Origin: Thermomonas sp.
GTDB lineage: Bacteria > Pseudomonadota > Gammaproteobacteria > Xanthomonadales > Xanthomonadaceae
NCBI GenBank assembly: GCA_024711415.1
Contig: JANJSW010000290.1
Location: forward strand, 1-20,169
DNA: 20,169 nucleotides
Reading direction: 5' to 3'
A program made the position numbers and the translations under genes. Shown piece after piece: positions 7,405 to 14,959 of the stretch (position 1 is its first letter; each line of letters begins with the position of its first letter). A model generated the notes under the pieces. That model was not told where the DNA came from. It saw only the letters and a list, made by a program, of their open reading frames with translations, and did not search any database.

Positions 7405-8787
7405 ATGACCATGCCCGCCACCTTCGCCGACCTCGCCCTTGCGCCCTCGCTGCGCGCCGGCCTCGACGCGCTCGACTACACCACCCTCACGCCCGTCCAG
7501 GCACAGGCGCTACCGGCCATCCTCGAAGGCCGCGACCTGATCGCGCAGGCGCCCACCGGCAGCGGCAAGACCGCCGCGTTCGGTCTGGGCCTGCTGCAAC
7601 GGATCGACCCCGCGGCCGGCGGCACGCAGGCGCTGGTGCTCTGCCCCACCCGCGAGCTGGCCGACCAGGTGGGCAAGCAACTGCGCAAACTGGCCACCGG
7701 CATCGCCAACCTCAAGCTGTCGGTGCTGTGCGGCGGCATCCCGCTGGCGCCGCAACTGGCCTCGCTGGCGCACGCGCCGCAGGTGGTGGTGGGCACGCCG
7801 GGACGGGTGCTGGAGCTGGTGCAGAAGGATGCGCTGGACCTGCGCGGCGTGCACGTGCTGGTGCTGGACGAGGCCGACCGCATGCTCGACATGGGCTTCG
7901 ACGAGCCGATCCGCGCGCTGGTCAAGCGCACCCCGAAAACGCGGCAAAGCCTGCTGTTCTCGGCCACCTACCCCGACGCCATCCGCGCGCTGGCGACCGC
8001 GATGCTGCGCTAGCCGCTGGAAGTCAGCGTCGGCGGCGGCGCCCAGCCAGCCACCATCGAAACGCATTTCTTCGAGGCCGAACCCGCCCGTCGCGCGCCG
8101 CAGCTGGCCGCGCTGCTGCTGCAGTTCAACCCGGAATCCACCGTGGTGTTCTGCAACATGCGCAAGGACACCGAGGAAGTGGTGGGCTCGCTGGCGCACT
8201 ACGGCTTCACCGCGCTCGCGCTGCACGGCGACATGGAGCAGCGCGACCGCGAGGAGGTGCTGGTGCGCTTCGCCAACCGCAGCTGCAACGTGCTGGTGGC
8301 CAGTGACGTGGCCGCGCGCGGGCTGGACATCGACGACATCGGCGCGGTGGTGAACTACGAACTGCCTACGGATGCGGACACCTACCTGCACCGCATCGGC
8401 CGCACCGGCCGCGCCGGCCGCGATGGGCTGGCGTTGAGCCTGGTCGCGTCGGGCGAACGCAACCGCGCCGCGCTGATCGAGGAACGCCAGGGAAACCCGA
8501 TCCGCTTCGAACGTATCGCCGCGCTGGAAGGCAAGCCGCGCGGGGTGCCGCAGGCGGCCATGGCCACCCTGCGCATCGACGCCGGCCGCACCGACAAGCT
8601 GCGCCCCGGCGACATCGTCGGCGCACTCACCGGCGAGGCCGGGCTGGCGAAAGAGGCGGTCGGCAGGATCGACGTCTATCCCACCCGCAGCTACGTGGCC
8701 ATCGCCCGCGGCCAGGCCGACCGCGCGCTGGAGCGCCTGCGCGCCGGCAAGATCAAGGGCCGGCGCTTCCGCATCCACCGGCTGTAG
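7405..8787 (+). pseudogene. dbpA: ATP-dependent RNA helicase DbpA, interrupted by an in-frame TAG
   Basis: DEAD-box helicase that in E. coli is activated by 23S rRNA hairpin 92 and acts in late 50S assembly. The reading frame covers 460 codons, matching E. coli DbpA (457 residues), but codon 203 (8011-8013) is TAG. Upstream lie the Q motif, Walker A (APTGSGKT), PTRELADQ, GTPGR, DEAD and SAT. Downstream, in the same frame and with no other stop, are FCNMRKD, ASDVAARGLDIDDI and HRIGRTGRAG. The DbpA-specific C-terminal RNA-binding domain (GRTDKLRPGDIVGALTGEAG, GKIKGRRFRIHRL) is also intact. The amber lies between the two RecA-like domains, so the 202-residue product would be a non-functional first domain. 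A single C-to-T change from CAG (Gln) would explain it. Sequencing error or readthrough are alternatives. It converges on arsJ. Confidence 0.9.
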
Positions 8788-8813
8788 GCCGAGCGGCGCG
8801 GCCTCCGTGCGGG

Positions 8814-10040
8814 CTAGGTCGCGCCCGTTGCCGGCACGGCATGCCGCGGCAGCGCCAGCGAAATGACCGCTGCCAGCGCGACGAATACCGCCGAGATCGC
8901 CAGGCAAGCGCCCAGCCCCGCCTGCTGGAACACCCAGCCGGACAGCACCGTGCCCAGCAGGCGGCCCAGCGCGTTGGCCATGTAGTAGAAGCCGACGTCC
9001 AGCGACACGCCGTCCTCGCTGGCGTAGCTGACGATCAGGTAGCTGTGCAGCGACGAATTGATCGCGAACAGCACGCCGAACACCATCAGGCCGATGATGA
9101 GCACGGCCTGCGCCGCGTACTCCCGTGCCAGCAGCGCCGCCATCACCGCCGGGATGATCGCCAGCAGCGTTGCCCAGCCGAACGCCGCGCGGCCGTCCGG
9201 GACTTCGCCGCCGCGTCGGCCGGTGACGTACGGCGCCAGCGACTGCACCAGTCCGTAGCCGATCACCCACGCGGCCAGGAACCCGCCCACCTGCCAGAAA
9301 TCCCAGCCCAGCGACTGCGCCAGGAACACCGGCAGGGCGACCACGAACCACACGTCGCGTGCGCCGAACAGGAACAGCCGCGCCGCCGACAGCAGGTTGA
9401 TCGCACGGCTCTTGGACAGCAGGTCGCGGAACCTGGGCTTGTGCTTCGCCTTGCCCAGGTCGCGCTTGAGCAGGGCCAGACTCGACAACCACACCAGCGC
9501 CAGCGCGACAGCCATGGCGGCAACCGAAGCCTTGAACCCGACCACGCTCAACAGCGCGCCACCGAGGAAGAACCCGATTCCCTTCAGCGCATTCTTGGAG
9601 CCCGTGAGCGCAGCCACCCAGCGGTAGAGCGTGCCCTGCCGCTCGCCCGGCACCAGCAGCTTGATGCTGCCCTTGGCGCTCATCTTGTTGAGATCCTTGG
9701 CGATGCCGGACAGCGCCTGCGCCGCCATCACCCACGGCACCGTCAGCAGCGCCGATGGCACCAGCAGCATCGACAGGGCCACCACCTGCATCGCCAGCCC
9801 GAGGTTCATCGTGCGATTGAGCCCAAGGCGTGCGCCCAGCCAGCCGCCGACGAGGTTGGTGATGACGCCGAAGATCTCGTAGAACAGGAACAGCATCGCC
9901 ACCTGCAGCGGCGAATAGCCCAGCTGGTGGAAGTGCAGCACCACCAGCATGCGCAGCGCGCCGTCGGTCAGGGTGAACGCCCAGTAATTGCCGGTGACCA
10001 GCAGGTACTGGCGAACGTCCGGCGACAGCCGCGCAAGCAT
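8814..10040 (-). CDS. arsJ: ArsJ, organoarsenical efflux MFS transporter
   Basis: A 408-residue major facilitator protein with 11-12 hydrophobic segments. In ArsJ systems GAPDH makes 1-arseno-3-phosphoglycerate from arsenate and glyceraldehyde-3-phosphate, and ArsJ exports it; the compound then falls apart outside, giving net arsenate efflux. The identification rests on MFS text such as TGNYWAFTLTDGALRMLVV, FLFYEIFGVITNLVGGWLGA and ALSGIAKDLNKMSAKGSIK, and on the immediately upstream GAPDH gene. That gene's stop lies only 4 nt before this start, and the pair is diagnostic of ArsJ. It is the last gene of the operon read from arsR. A 26-bp convergent gap separates it from the dbpA stop. Assignment relies on recall of the family, not on alignment. 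Confidence 0.9.
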   Translation of the reverse strand: MLARLSPDVRQYLLVTGNYWAFTLTDGALRMLVVLHFHQLGYSPLQVAMLFLFYEIFGVITNLVGGWLGARLGLNRTMNLGLAMQVVALSMLLVPSALLTVPWVMAAQALSGIAKDLNKMSAKGSIKLLVPGERQGTLYRWVAALTGSKNALKGIGFFLGGALLSVVGFKASVAAMAVALALVWLSSLALLKRDLGKAKHKPRFRDLLSKSRAINLLSAARLFLFGARDVWFVVALPVFLAQSLGWDFWQVGGFLAAWVIGYGLVQSLAPYVTGRRGGEVPDGRAAFGWATLLAIIPAVMAALLAREYAAQAVLIIGLMVFGVLFAINSSLHSYLIVSYASEDGVSLDVGFYYMANALGRLLGTVLSGWVFQQAGLGACLAISAVFVALAAVISLALPRHAVPATGAT

Positions 10041-10044
10041 CGGC

Positions 10045-11049
10045 TCAGCCCGCCCTGCCGACCAGCCGCACCAGCTCGGCGGTGCGGTTCACGTAGCCCC
10101 ATTCGTTGTCGTACCAGGCGTAGAGCTTCACCTGGGTGCCGTTGATGACCATCGTGGACAACGCATCGATGATGCTGGAGCGCGGGTCGGTCTGGAAATC
10201 GATCGACACCAGCGGGCGGGTTTCATAGCCCAGCACGCCCTTGAGTTCGCCTTCGGCCGCCGCCTGCAACAACTGGTTGACCTCCTCCACCGTGGTCGCA
10301 CGCTCCACCTCGAACACGCAGTCGGTCAGCGAGGCATTGGTCAGCGGCACGCGCACCGCGTGGCCGTTCAAGCGCCCCTTGAGTTCGGGGAAAATCTCGG
10401 CGATGGCGGTGGCCGAACCGGTCGAAGTCGGGATCAGGCTGCTGCCGCAAGAGCGCGCGCGGCGCAGGTCCTTGTGGGGGGCGTCGACGATGACCTGCGT
10501 GTTGGTCAGGCTGTGGATGGTGGTCAGGCTGCCGTGGCGGATCCCCAGGCCCTCGTGGATCACCTTGACCACCGGCGCCAGGCAGTTGGTCGTGCACGAG
10601 GCCGCGGACACGATGCGATGCCGCGCGGGATCGAAGCGCTCATGGTTCACGCCCATGACCACGTCCAGCGCACCGGGCGACTTGACCGGCGCGGTCACCA
10701 CCACGCGCTTCACGCCCTGGTCCAGGTACGGCTGCAGCACGTCGGGCTTGCGGAACTTGCCGGACGCCTCGATCACCACGTCGCAGCCGGACCAGTCGGT
10801 GGCAGCCAGCTCCTTGTTGCGGCTGACCGGGATGCGCACGCCATCGATGAGCAATGCATCGCCATCGGCGGTCGCCTCGCGCGCCCAGCGCCCGTGCACG
10901 GAATCGAAATTCAGCAGGTGCGCCAGCGTCGCCGCATCGCCGGCCGGATCGTTGATGTGGACGAACTGCAGCTCGGGATTGCCCCAGGCCGCGCGCAAGG
11001 TGAGGCGGCCCATGCGGCCGAAACCGTTGATGCCAACGCGAATAGCCAT
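10045..11049 (-). CDS. ArsJ-associated glyceraldehyde-3-phosphate dehydrogenase
   Basis: A 334-residue GAPDH. It has the NAD-binding Rossmann glycine motif [10 protein letters not shown] (residues 6-15), the catalytic Cys152 in [12 protein letters not shown], the catalytic base His179 in [12 protein letters not shown], and [11 protein letters not shown] near the C-terminus, so it looks fully active. Normal glycolytic GAPDH uses phosphate. In ars operons a dedicated copy is thought to accept arsenate, forming 1-arseno-3-phosphoglycerate for ArsJ. Position decides the role: it follows the thioredoxin-like gene after 9 bp (an AGGA ribosome site lies in that gap) and precedes arsJ by 4 bp. Whether this copy also serves central metabolism cannot be judged; no other glycolytic gene is present. 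Confidence 0.92.
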   Translation of the reverse strand: MAIRVGINGFGRMGRLTLRAAWGNPELQFVHINDPAGDAATLAHLLNFDSVHGRWAREATADGDALLIDGVRIPVSRNKELAATDWSGCDVVIEASGKFRKPDVLQPYLDQGVKRVVVTAPVKSPGALDVVMGVNHERFDPARHRIVSAASCTTNCLAPVVKVIHEGLGIRHGSLTTIHSLTNTQVIVDAPHKDLRRARSCGSSLIPTSTGSATAIAEIFPELKGRLNGHAVRVPLTNASLTDCVFEVERATTVEEVNQLLQAAAEGELKGVLGYETRPLVSIDFQTDPRSSIIDALSTMVINGTQVKLYAWYDNEWGYVNRTAELVRLVGRAG

Positions 11050-11058
11050 GGTGGATCC

Positions 11059-11304
11059 TCAGTTTTTGCTGTGGGCGAGGATCAGGTCCTCGATCGACTT
11101 CGGTGCCAGCACGCGGCCGGTGGAGACCACGGTGTCGTCGATCGCCAGGCCGGGGGTGGACATCACCCCGAGTGCCGCGATCTCGGCGATGTCGGTGACC
11201 TTGACGATCTCCGCGTCGCGGCCCATGTTGTCCAGCGCGCGCCGCGTGTTGTCGGCGAGCATCACGCACTTGGAACAACCTTGCCCCAGGATCTTGATGC
11301 GCAT
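11059..11304 (-). CDS. Thioredoxin-like CxxC redox protein (MTH895-type)
   Basis: An 81-residue single-domain protein with a short thioredoxin/glutaredoxin-like fold. MRIKILGQGCSKC places the redox pair at Cys10 and Cys13 right after the first beta strand, and GVMSTPGLAIDDTVVSTGRV contains the cis-proline (Pro51) that abuts the active site. This is the small disulfide-protein family often encoded beside COG0701-type permeases, as here. It probably exchanges electrons or thiols with the permease or with arsenite; that is inference. A GAGG ribosome site lies upstream of ATG 11304, 14 bp from the permease stop. GAPDH follows after 9 bp. There is no signal peptide, so the protein is cytosolic. 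Confidence 0.88.
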   Translation of the reverse strand: MRIKILGQGCSKCVMLADNTRRALDNMGRDAEIVKVTDIAEIAALGVMSTPGLAIDDTVVSTGRVLAPKSIEDLILAHSKN

Positions 11305-11318
11305 GCTGCGGTCCTCGA

Positions 11319-12320
11319 TCAGGTGAAAAGAAATGCGGTGGCGTTGAACAGCAGGCCGATCACGACGATGCCGGCAACGACGATGGCGAAGAAGGTCGCC
11401 AGCAGGCGCGCCTTGACCACGCGCTTGAGCATGATCAGCGACGGCAGCGACAGCGCGGTGACCGCCATCATGAAAGCAAGCACGGTGCCCAGCCCGACGC
11501 CCTTGGCGACCAGCGCCTCGGCGATCGGCAGGGTGCCGAAGATGTCCGCATACACCGGCACGCCGGCCAGTACCGCCACCGGCACCGCCCACCACTTGTC
11601 CTGGCCCAGCAGTGCGGTGATCGCGTCCTGCGGGATCCAATTGTGGATCGCGGCACCCACACCCACGCCGATCAGGATGTACGGCCACACGCGGCGCACG
11701 ATCTCCAGCACCTGGTCGCGCGCGTAGGCCGCGCGCTCGCGCCGGCTCAGCGCCTGAGGGGCCACGTCCAACGCCGGCGCGCGGGTCACGAACTCGGCCA
11801 CCTGCGCTTCCATCCGCAGCGCGCCGATCAGCGTGCCGCCCGCCACCGCCAGCACGATGCCGACGACGACGTAACTGATTGCCACCGTCCAGTTGAACAC
11901 GCCGGCCAACAGGATCATCGAGGCCAGGTCCACCAGCGGCGAGGAGATCAGGAACGAGAACGTCACCCCCAGCGGCAGCCCGGCGCTGGTGAAGCCAATG
12001 AACAGCGGGATCGACGAGCACGAACAGAACGGCGTCACCGTGCCCAGCAGCGCGCCCACCGTGTTGGCCTTGAGCCCGCGCATGCCGCCCAGGATCCGGC
12101 GCGTGCGCTCCGGCGGGAAATGGCTCTGTATCCACGACACCGCGAAGATCAGCACCGCCAGCAGCAGGAAGATCTTGATCGTGTCGTAGATGAAGAAATG
12201 CACGGTGCCGCCGACGCGGCCCGTGGCATCCATGCCCGCGCGCCCGAGCAGCCACGCCACCAGGTCGGACAGCCATTGCATCCGCAGCAGTTGCTCGTTG
12301 AGCCAGCGCAGGAGTTCCAT
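11319..12320 (-). CDS. ArsP/COG0701-type permease
   Basis: A 333-residue integral membrane protein with about eight to ten helices, in the family containing ArsP (PF03773-like). ArsP exports trivalent organoarsenicals such as methylarsenite. The key signature is TPFCSCSSIPLFIGFTSAGL, a conserved cysteine pair (Cys99 and Cys101) within a transmembrane segment, as in ArsP-type proteins. VPVYADIFGTLPIAEALVAKG is the second family-like half. Its ATG overlaps the arsR stop (ATGA at 12317-12322 region), so translation is coupled. The substrate here could be As(III), methylarsenite or another thiophilic metal. ORF extensions upstream to 12413 lie inside arsR and are rejected. The thioredoxin-like gene follows after 14 bp. 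Confidence 0.85.
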   Translation of the reverse strand: MELLRWLNEQLLRMQWLSDLVAWLLGRAGMDATGRVGGTVHFFIYDTIKIFLLLAVLIFAVSWIQSHFPPERTRRILGGMRGLKANTVGALLGTVTPFCSCSSIPLFIGFTSAGLPLGVTFSFLISSPLVDLASMILLAGVFNWTVAISYVVVGIVLAVAGGTLIGALRMEAQVAEFVTRAPALDVAPQALSRRERAAYARDQVLEIVRRVWPYILIGVGVGAAIHNWIPQDAITALLGQDKWWAVPVAVLAGVPVYADIFGTLPIAEALVAKGVGLGTVLAFMMAVTALSLPSLIMLKRVVKARLLATFFAIVVAGIVVIGLLFNATAFLFT

Positions 12321-12682
12321 CAGGACGCGCACCTGGCGCCTGCAGACCGCGGCGTCTCCTGCGCCCGCTCGCCGGCAATCGGGACACACTGCGAAGCGTC
12401 GCCGCCACAGCAATTGCGGGTGAGGAAGGCAAGGAGATCGGTCATCCGCTGGAAGTCGGCACTGTAGCGAATGAACCGGCCCGTCTGCTCGCCGCGGATC
12501 AGCCCGACCGCGCTCAGTTCCTTCAGGTGAAACGACAGGGTGGCCCCGGGCAGCGCCAGCGCCTCGGCGATGTCACCGGCCTTGTGGCCTTCCGGCCCCG
12601 CCTCGACCAGCAGCCGGAATACCGAGAGCCGGGTGGCCTGGCCGAGCGCCGCCAGGGCAAGGGTTGCATCTCTTATTTCCAT
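12320..12682 (-). CDS. arsR: ArsR family As(III)-responsive repressor
   Basis: A 120-residue winged-helix repressor of the ArsR/SmtB type. The helix-turn-helix is KAGDIAEALALPGATLSFHL (residues 34-53), followed by the wing LIRGEQTGRFIRYSAD. Sensing residues appear to be Cys91, Cys92 and Cys99 (NCCGGDASQC). This C-terminal CC-xn-C arrangement resembles that of the Acidithiobacillus-type ArsR, in which three cysteines bind As(III); the spacing to the third Cys is one residue longer here. The start at 12682 (MEIRDATLAL) is chosen because the promoter ends just before it and homology begins there. Longer in-frame starts toward 12967 overlap the divergent gene and promoter and are rejected. Autoregulation through the adjacent operator is expected. 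Confidence 0.9.
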   Translation of the reverse strand: MEIRDATLALAALGQATRLSVFRLLVEAGPEGHKAGDIAEALALPGATLSFHLKELSAVGLIRGEQTGRFIRYSADFQRMTDLLAFLTRNCCGGDASQCVPIAGERAQETPRSAGARCAS

Positions 12683-12688
12683 GTTTCT

Positions 12689-12717
12689 AGAATATTGGAA
12701 TATACGAATCGTAGCAA
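12689..12717 (-). promoter_or_regulatory. arsR operon promoter (TTGCTA-17-TATTCT)
   Basis: On the minus strand a -35-like TTGCTA (12717-12712), a 17-bp spacer and a -10-like TATTCT (12694-12689) are followed by 6 nt and then the arsR ATG at 12682. The spacing is ideal for a sigma-70 promoter, and the short gap implies a leaderless arsR transcript. Confidence 0.6.
12692..12703. promoter_or_regulatory. Probable ArsR operator (inverted repeat)
   Basis: The 12-bp inverted repeat ATATT-GG-AATAT lies between the -35 and -10 boxes of the arsR promoter, overlapping the -10 by three bases. AT-rich repeats like this are typical ArsR operators. A flanking TTCTAGAA palindrome (12685-12692) also abuts it. 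Bound ArsR would block transcription toward arsR, and possibly toward the gene at 12724, whose start is only 21 bp beyond. Confidence 0.6.
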
Positions 12718-12723
12718 CCCACC

Positions 12724-14160
12724 ATGACAGAAATGCGACTGCCAGATGTTGCGCCGCCAGCCACGGCCGCGCCCGTCCCGCGCGGGCCCGATCCGGCCTG
12801 CGCAGCACCGTCGACATCGCTTTCTCCAGCCAGCCAGCGCCTGAACGCGGAGTGTTTCTGCGTGGGCCTGGACGACGACGCACTGCGCGAAGCGATCGAA
12901 GCAGCCAACCCCCAACCAGGATTCCTTGCATTGCTGCAGGAGCGCTGCCCCTACGCGTTCGCGGCACACCCGGTGTTCATCTCCACGCAGCAGGCGGCCC
13001 GGATGTCTGCGCTGGTCGGCGCGATCGAGTCGGTGCTGGCGCTGCCTGCCTACCAGGAGGAAGTCCTGGCACGCGCGCCTGTCATCGCGCGCCACCAGCC
13101 GGGCGCAGGCGGCGTGTTCTTCGGTTACGACTTCCATGTCGGCGACACCGGCATGGGCCTCATCGAGATCAACACCAACGCCGGCGGTGCCATGCTCAAC
13201 GCCCTGCTCGCCCGCGCGCAACGGGCCTGCTGTACGGCGGTGCAGGACCTGCTGCCCACCGTGGCCACGGTGGAGGCATTCGAGGCGGGCATCGTGGCCA
13301 TGTTCCGCAGCGAATGGGCGCTGGGCGGAAGGACCCGGCCGCTGCGCAGCGTCGCCATCGTGGACGAGAACCCCGAGGCGCAATACCTGTACCCGGAGTT
13401 CCTGCTGTTCAAGCAGCTGTTCGAGGCCAACGGGCTGCGCGCAATCATCGCCGCGCCGGAGGCGCTGCAGCTGCGCGACGGCGTGCTGTACTGCGGTACC
13501 GAAGCGATCGACCTGGTCTACAACCGGCTCACCGATTTCTACTTCGAGGCCGATGCCAGCGCGGCGCTGCGCGAGGCCTACCTGTCCGACGCCGCGGTGG
13601 TGACGCCGCATCCCCGCGCGCATGCGCTGCATGCGGACAAGCGCAATCTCGCCCTGCTTTCCGATCCCGACCAGCTGCGCCGCCTGGGCGTGCCCGAGGC
13701 CACCCGGGCGCTGCTGCTGGAACACATCCCGCGCACCGAGATCGTGACCGCCGCGAACGCCGAGCGCCTGTGGGGCGAGCGCAAGCGGCTGTTCTTCAAG
13801 CCGTTCGCGGGGTTCGGCAGCCGCGCCGCCTATCGCGGCGACAAGCTCACCCAGCGCGTGTGGCAGGAGATCATCGCGGGTGGCTACATCGCGCAGGCGC
13901 TGGTCGCGCCCGGCGAGCGCATGCTTTCGGAACGCGATGCCGCGCCGGCGCTCAAGTTCGACCTGCGCGAATACGTCTACCAAGGGCGGGTGCAGTGGAC
14001 CTCGGCGCGGCTGTACCAGGGCCAGACCACCAACTTCCGTACCCCCGGCGGCGGCTTCGCCCCGGTCTACGAAACGCCTGACGCCTGCCTGGATGCGCTG
14101 GGAACCGTGATGCCGGGTGCCTGCAACGGCATCGGCTGCACGCTTCCGGACGTGGGCTGA
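12724..14160 (+). CDS. Circularly permuted-like ATP-grasp protein, divergent from arsR
   Basis: A 478-residue cytosolic protein with no confidently recognised name. GMGLIEINTNAGGAMLNALL (residues 143-162) has the E-x-N metal-binding pattern that normally ends an ATP-grasp fold. FFKPFAGFGSRAAYRGDK (357-374) and the acidic KFDLREYVYQG (411-421) look like the ATP-binding part that normally comes earlier. The reversed order suggests a circularly permuted ATP-grasp ligase, as in glutathionylspermidine synthase-like families. The first 40 residues are Pro/Ala-rich; a start downstream is possible, but ATG 12724 is taken. It may join an amine or thiol compound to a carboxylate. It is divergent from arsR across 41 bp, suggesting co-control by arsenic. 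It could instead be unrelated. Confidence 0.72.
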   Translation: MTEMRLPDVAPPATAAPVPRGPDPACAAPSTSLSPASQRLNAECFCVGLDDDALREAIEAANPQPGFLALLQERCPYAFAAHPVFISTQQAARMSALVGAIESVLALPAYQEEVLARAPVIARHQPGAGGVFFGYDFHVGDTGMGLIEINTNAGGAMLNALLARAQRACCTAVQDLLPTVATVEAFEAGIVAMFRSEWALGGRTRPLRSVAIVDENPEAQYLYPEFLLFKQLFEANGLRAIIAAPEALQLRDGVLYCGTEAIDLVYNRLTDFYFEADASAALREAYLSDAAVVTPHPRAHALHADKRNLALLSDPDQLRRLGVPEATRALLLEHIPRTEIVTAANAERLWGERKRLFFKPFAGFGSRAAYRGDKLTQRVWQEIIAGGYIAQALVAPGERMLSERDAAPALKFDLREYVYQGRVQWTSARLYQGQTTNFRTPGGGFAPVYETPDACLDALGTVMPGACNGIGCTLPDVG

Positions 14161-14221
14161 AGCATCACTCGGTTGCGTGGGCGCGCGAGCGAGGATCGCC
14201 AGCGCCGCCCGGATCGACGCT

Positions 14222-14875
14222 TCAGCCCGCCCCGGCCGCAATCTCGCGCAGCGCGCGCTCGAACACCTCCGGTGGCTGGCCGCCGGAAATCAGGTGCTTG
14301 CGCTCCACGATCACCGCCGGCACGCTGCTGATGCCCAGGCCCTGGAAGAATTTCTCCGCATCGCGCACGGCATCGGCGAACTCGCCGCCCGCCAGCACCG
14401 CGCCTACGCGCTCCGCATCGAGGCCGACACCGGCGGCCACCTCCGCCAGCACCGCATGGTCGCTGATGTCGCGGCCTTCGCTGAAGTTGGCCACCAGCAG
14501 CGCGCGCTTCAGCGGCAGCTGACGCTCCGGTGCTTCGGCCGCCGCCCAATGCAGCAGGCGATGCGCATCGAAGGTGTTCCAGGTACGACTGCGGGCGTTG
14601 AAATCGAAGGTGAAGCCGAGCTCGGCGCCGCGGTCGCGGATGCGCGCCTGGTTCTCGGCCAGCTGCGCATCGCTCATCCCGTACTTGCGCTTGAGGTTTT
14701 CGGCCACCTCCATGCCACCGGCCGGCATGTTCGGATCCAGTTCGAACGGCTGGAAATGGAGTTCCGCCTCCACCTCGCCCTGCAGCTGGCGCAGCGCCTG
14801 CTCCAGCGAAGCCAGGCCCACCGCGCACCACGGGCAGACCACGTCGGACACGAAATCGATGCGCAGCTTGGTCAT
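14222..14875 (-). CDS. DsbA family oxidoreductase (FrnE-like)
   Basis: A 217-residue protein with the thioredoxin fold and helical insertion of the DsbA/FrnE group. IDFVSDVVCPWCAVG carries the CPWC redox motif (Cys14, Cys17); ELHFQPFELDPNMPAGG is typical of FrnE-like proteins; and GISSVPAVIVERKHLISGGQ holds the cis-proline Pro186. No signal peptide is present, so it acts in the cytosol, unlike classic DsbA; the family includes 2-hydroxychromene-2-carboxylate isomerase-like and FrnE proteins. The start at 14875 is favoured over 14950 by AAGGA about 7 nt upstream and the strand starting directly after it. Neighbours: convergent with the ATP-grasp-like gene, 84 bp from the next gene upstream. 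Confidence 0.9.
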   Translation of the reverse strand: MTKLRIDFVSDVVCPWCAVGLASLEQALRQLQGEVEAELHFQPFELDPNMPAGGMEVAENLKRKYGMSDAQLAENQARIRDRGAELGFTFDFNARSRTWNTFDAHRLLHWAAAEAPERQLPLKRALLVANFSEGRDISDHAVLAEVAAGVGLDAERVGAVLAGGEFADAVRDAEKFFQGLGISSVPAVIVERKHLISGGQPPEVFERALREIAAGAG

Positions 14876-14897
14876 TGCGGAATCCTTGGACGAAAGA

Positions 14898-14941
14898 AGC
14901 GCAGAGTGCCACGCCGTCGCCGCGGCTTCACCGCCTGCGCT
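14898..14941. repeat. 7-bp inverted repeat between the DsbA-like and ATP-grasp genes
   Basis: AGCGCAG (14898-14904) and CTGCGCT (14935-14941) are exact inverted copies separated by 30 nt in the 84-bp gap. There is no T-tract. It may be a loose hairpin or chance in GC-rich DNA. Confidence 0.2.
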
Positions 14942-14959
14942 GCAACGCACTGTCGCGGC

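Noticed and set aside
8143..8787. A separate functional gene starting at GTG 8143 after the dbpA stop
   Set aside because: It is the second half of dbpA in the same frame. No ribosome site is seen, and it lacks the ATP-binding half needed for activity.
8786..8804. Hairpin AGGCCG/CGGCCT between dbpA and arsJ as a terminator
   Set aside because: Only a 6-bp stem with a 7-nt loop and no T-run on either strand; too weak to list in such GC-rich sequence.
12683..12967. Upstream extension of arsR
   Set aside because: The extra residues overlap the divergent gene and the promoter/operator and do not resemble ArsR proteins.
12540..14081. Plus-strand open frame overlapping arsR and the ATP-grasp-like gene
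   Set aside because: It crosses arsR and its promoter, is Arg/Ala/Gly-rich, and conflicts with the family-like text in the 12724 frame.
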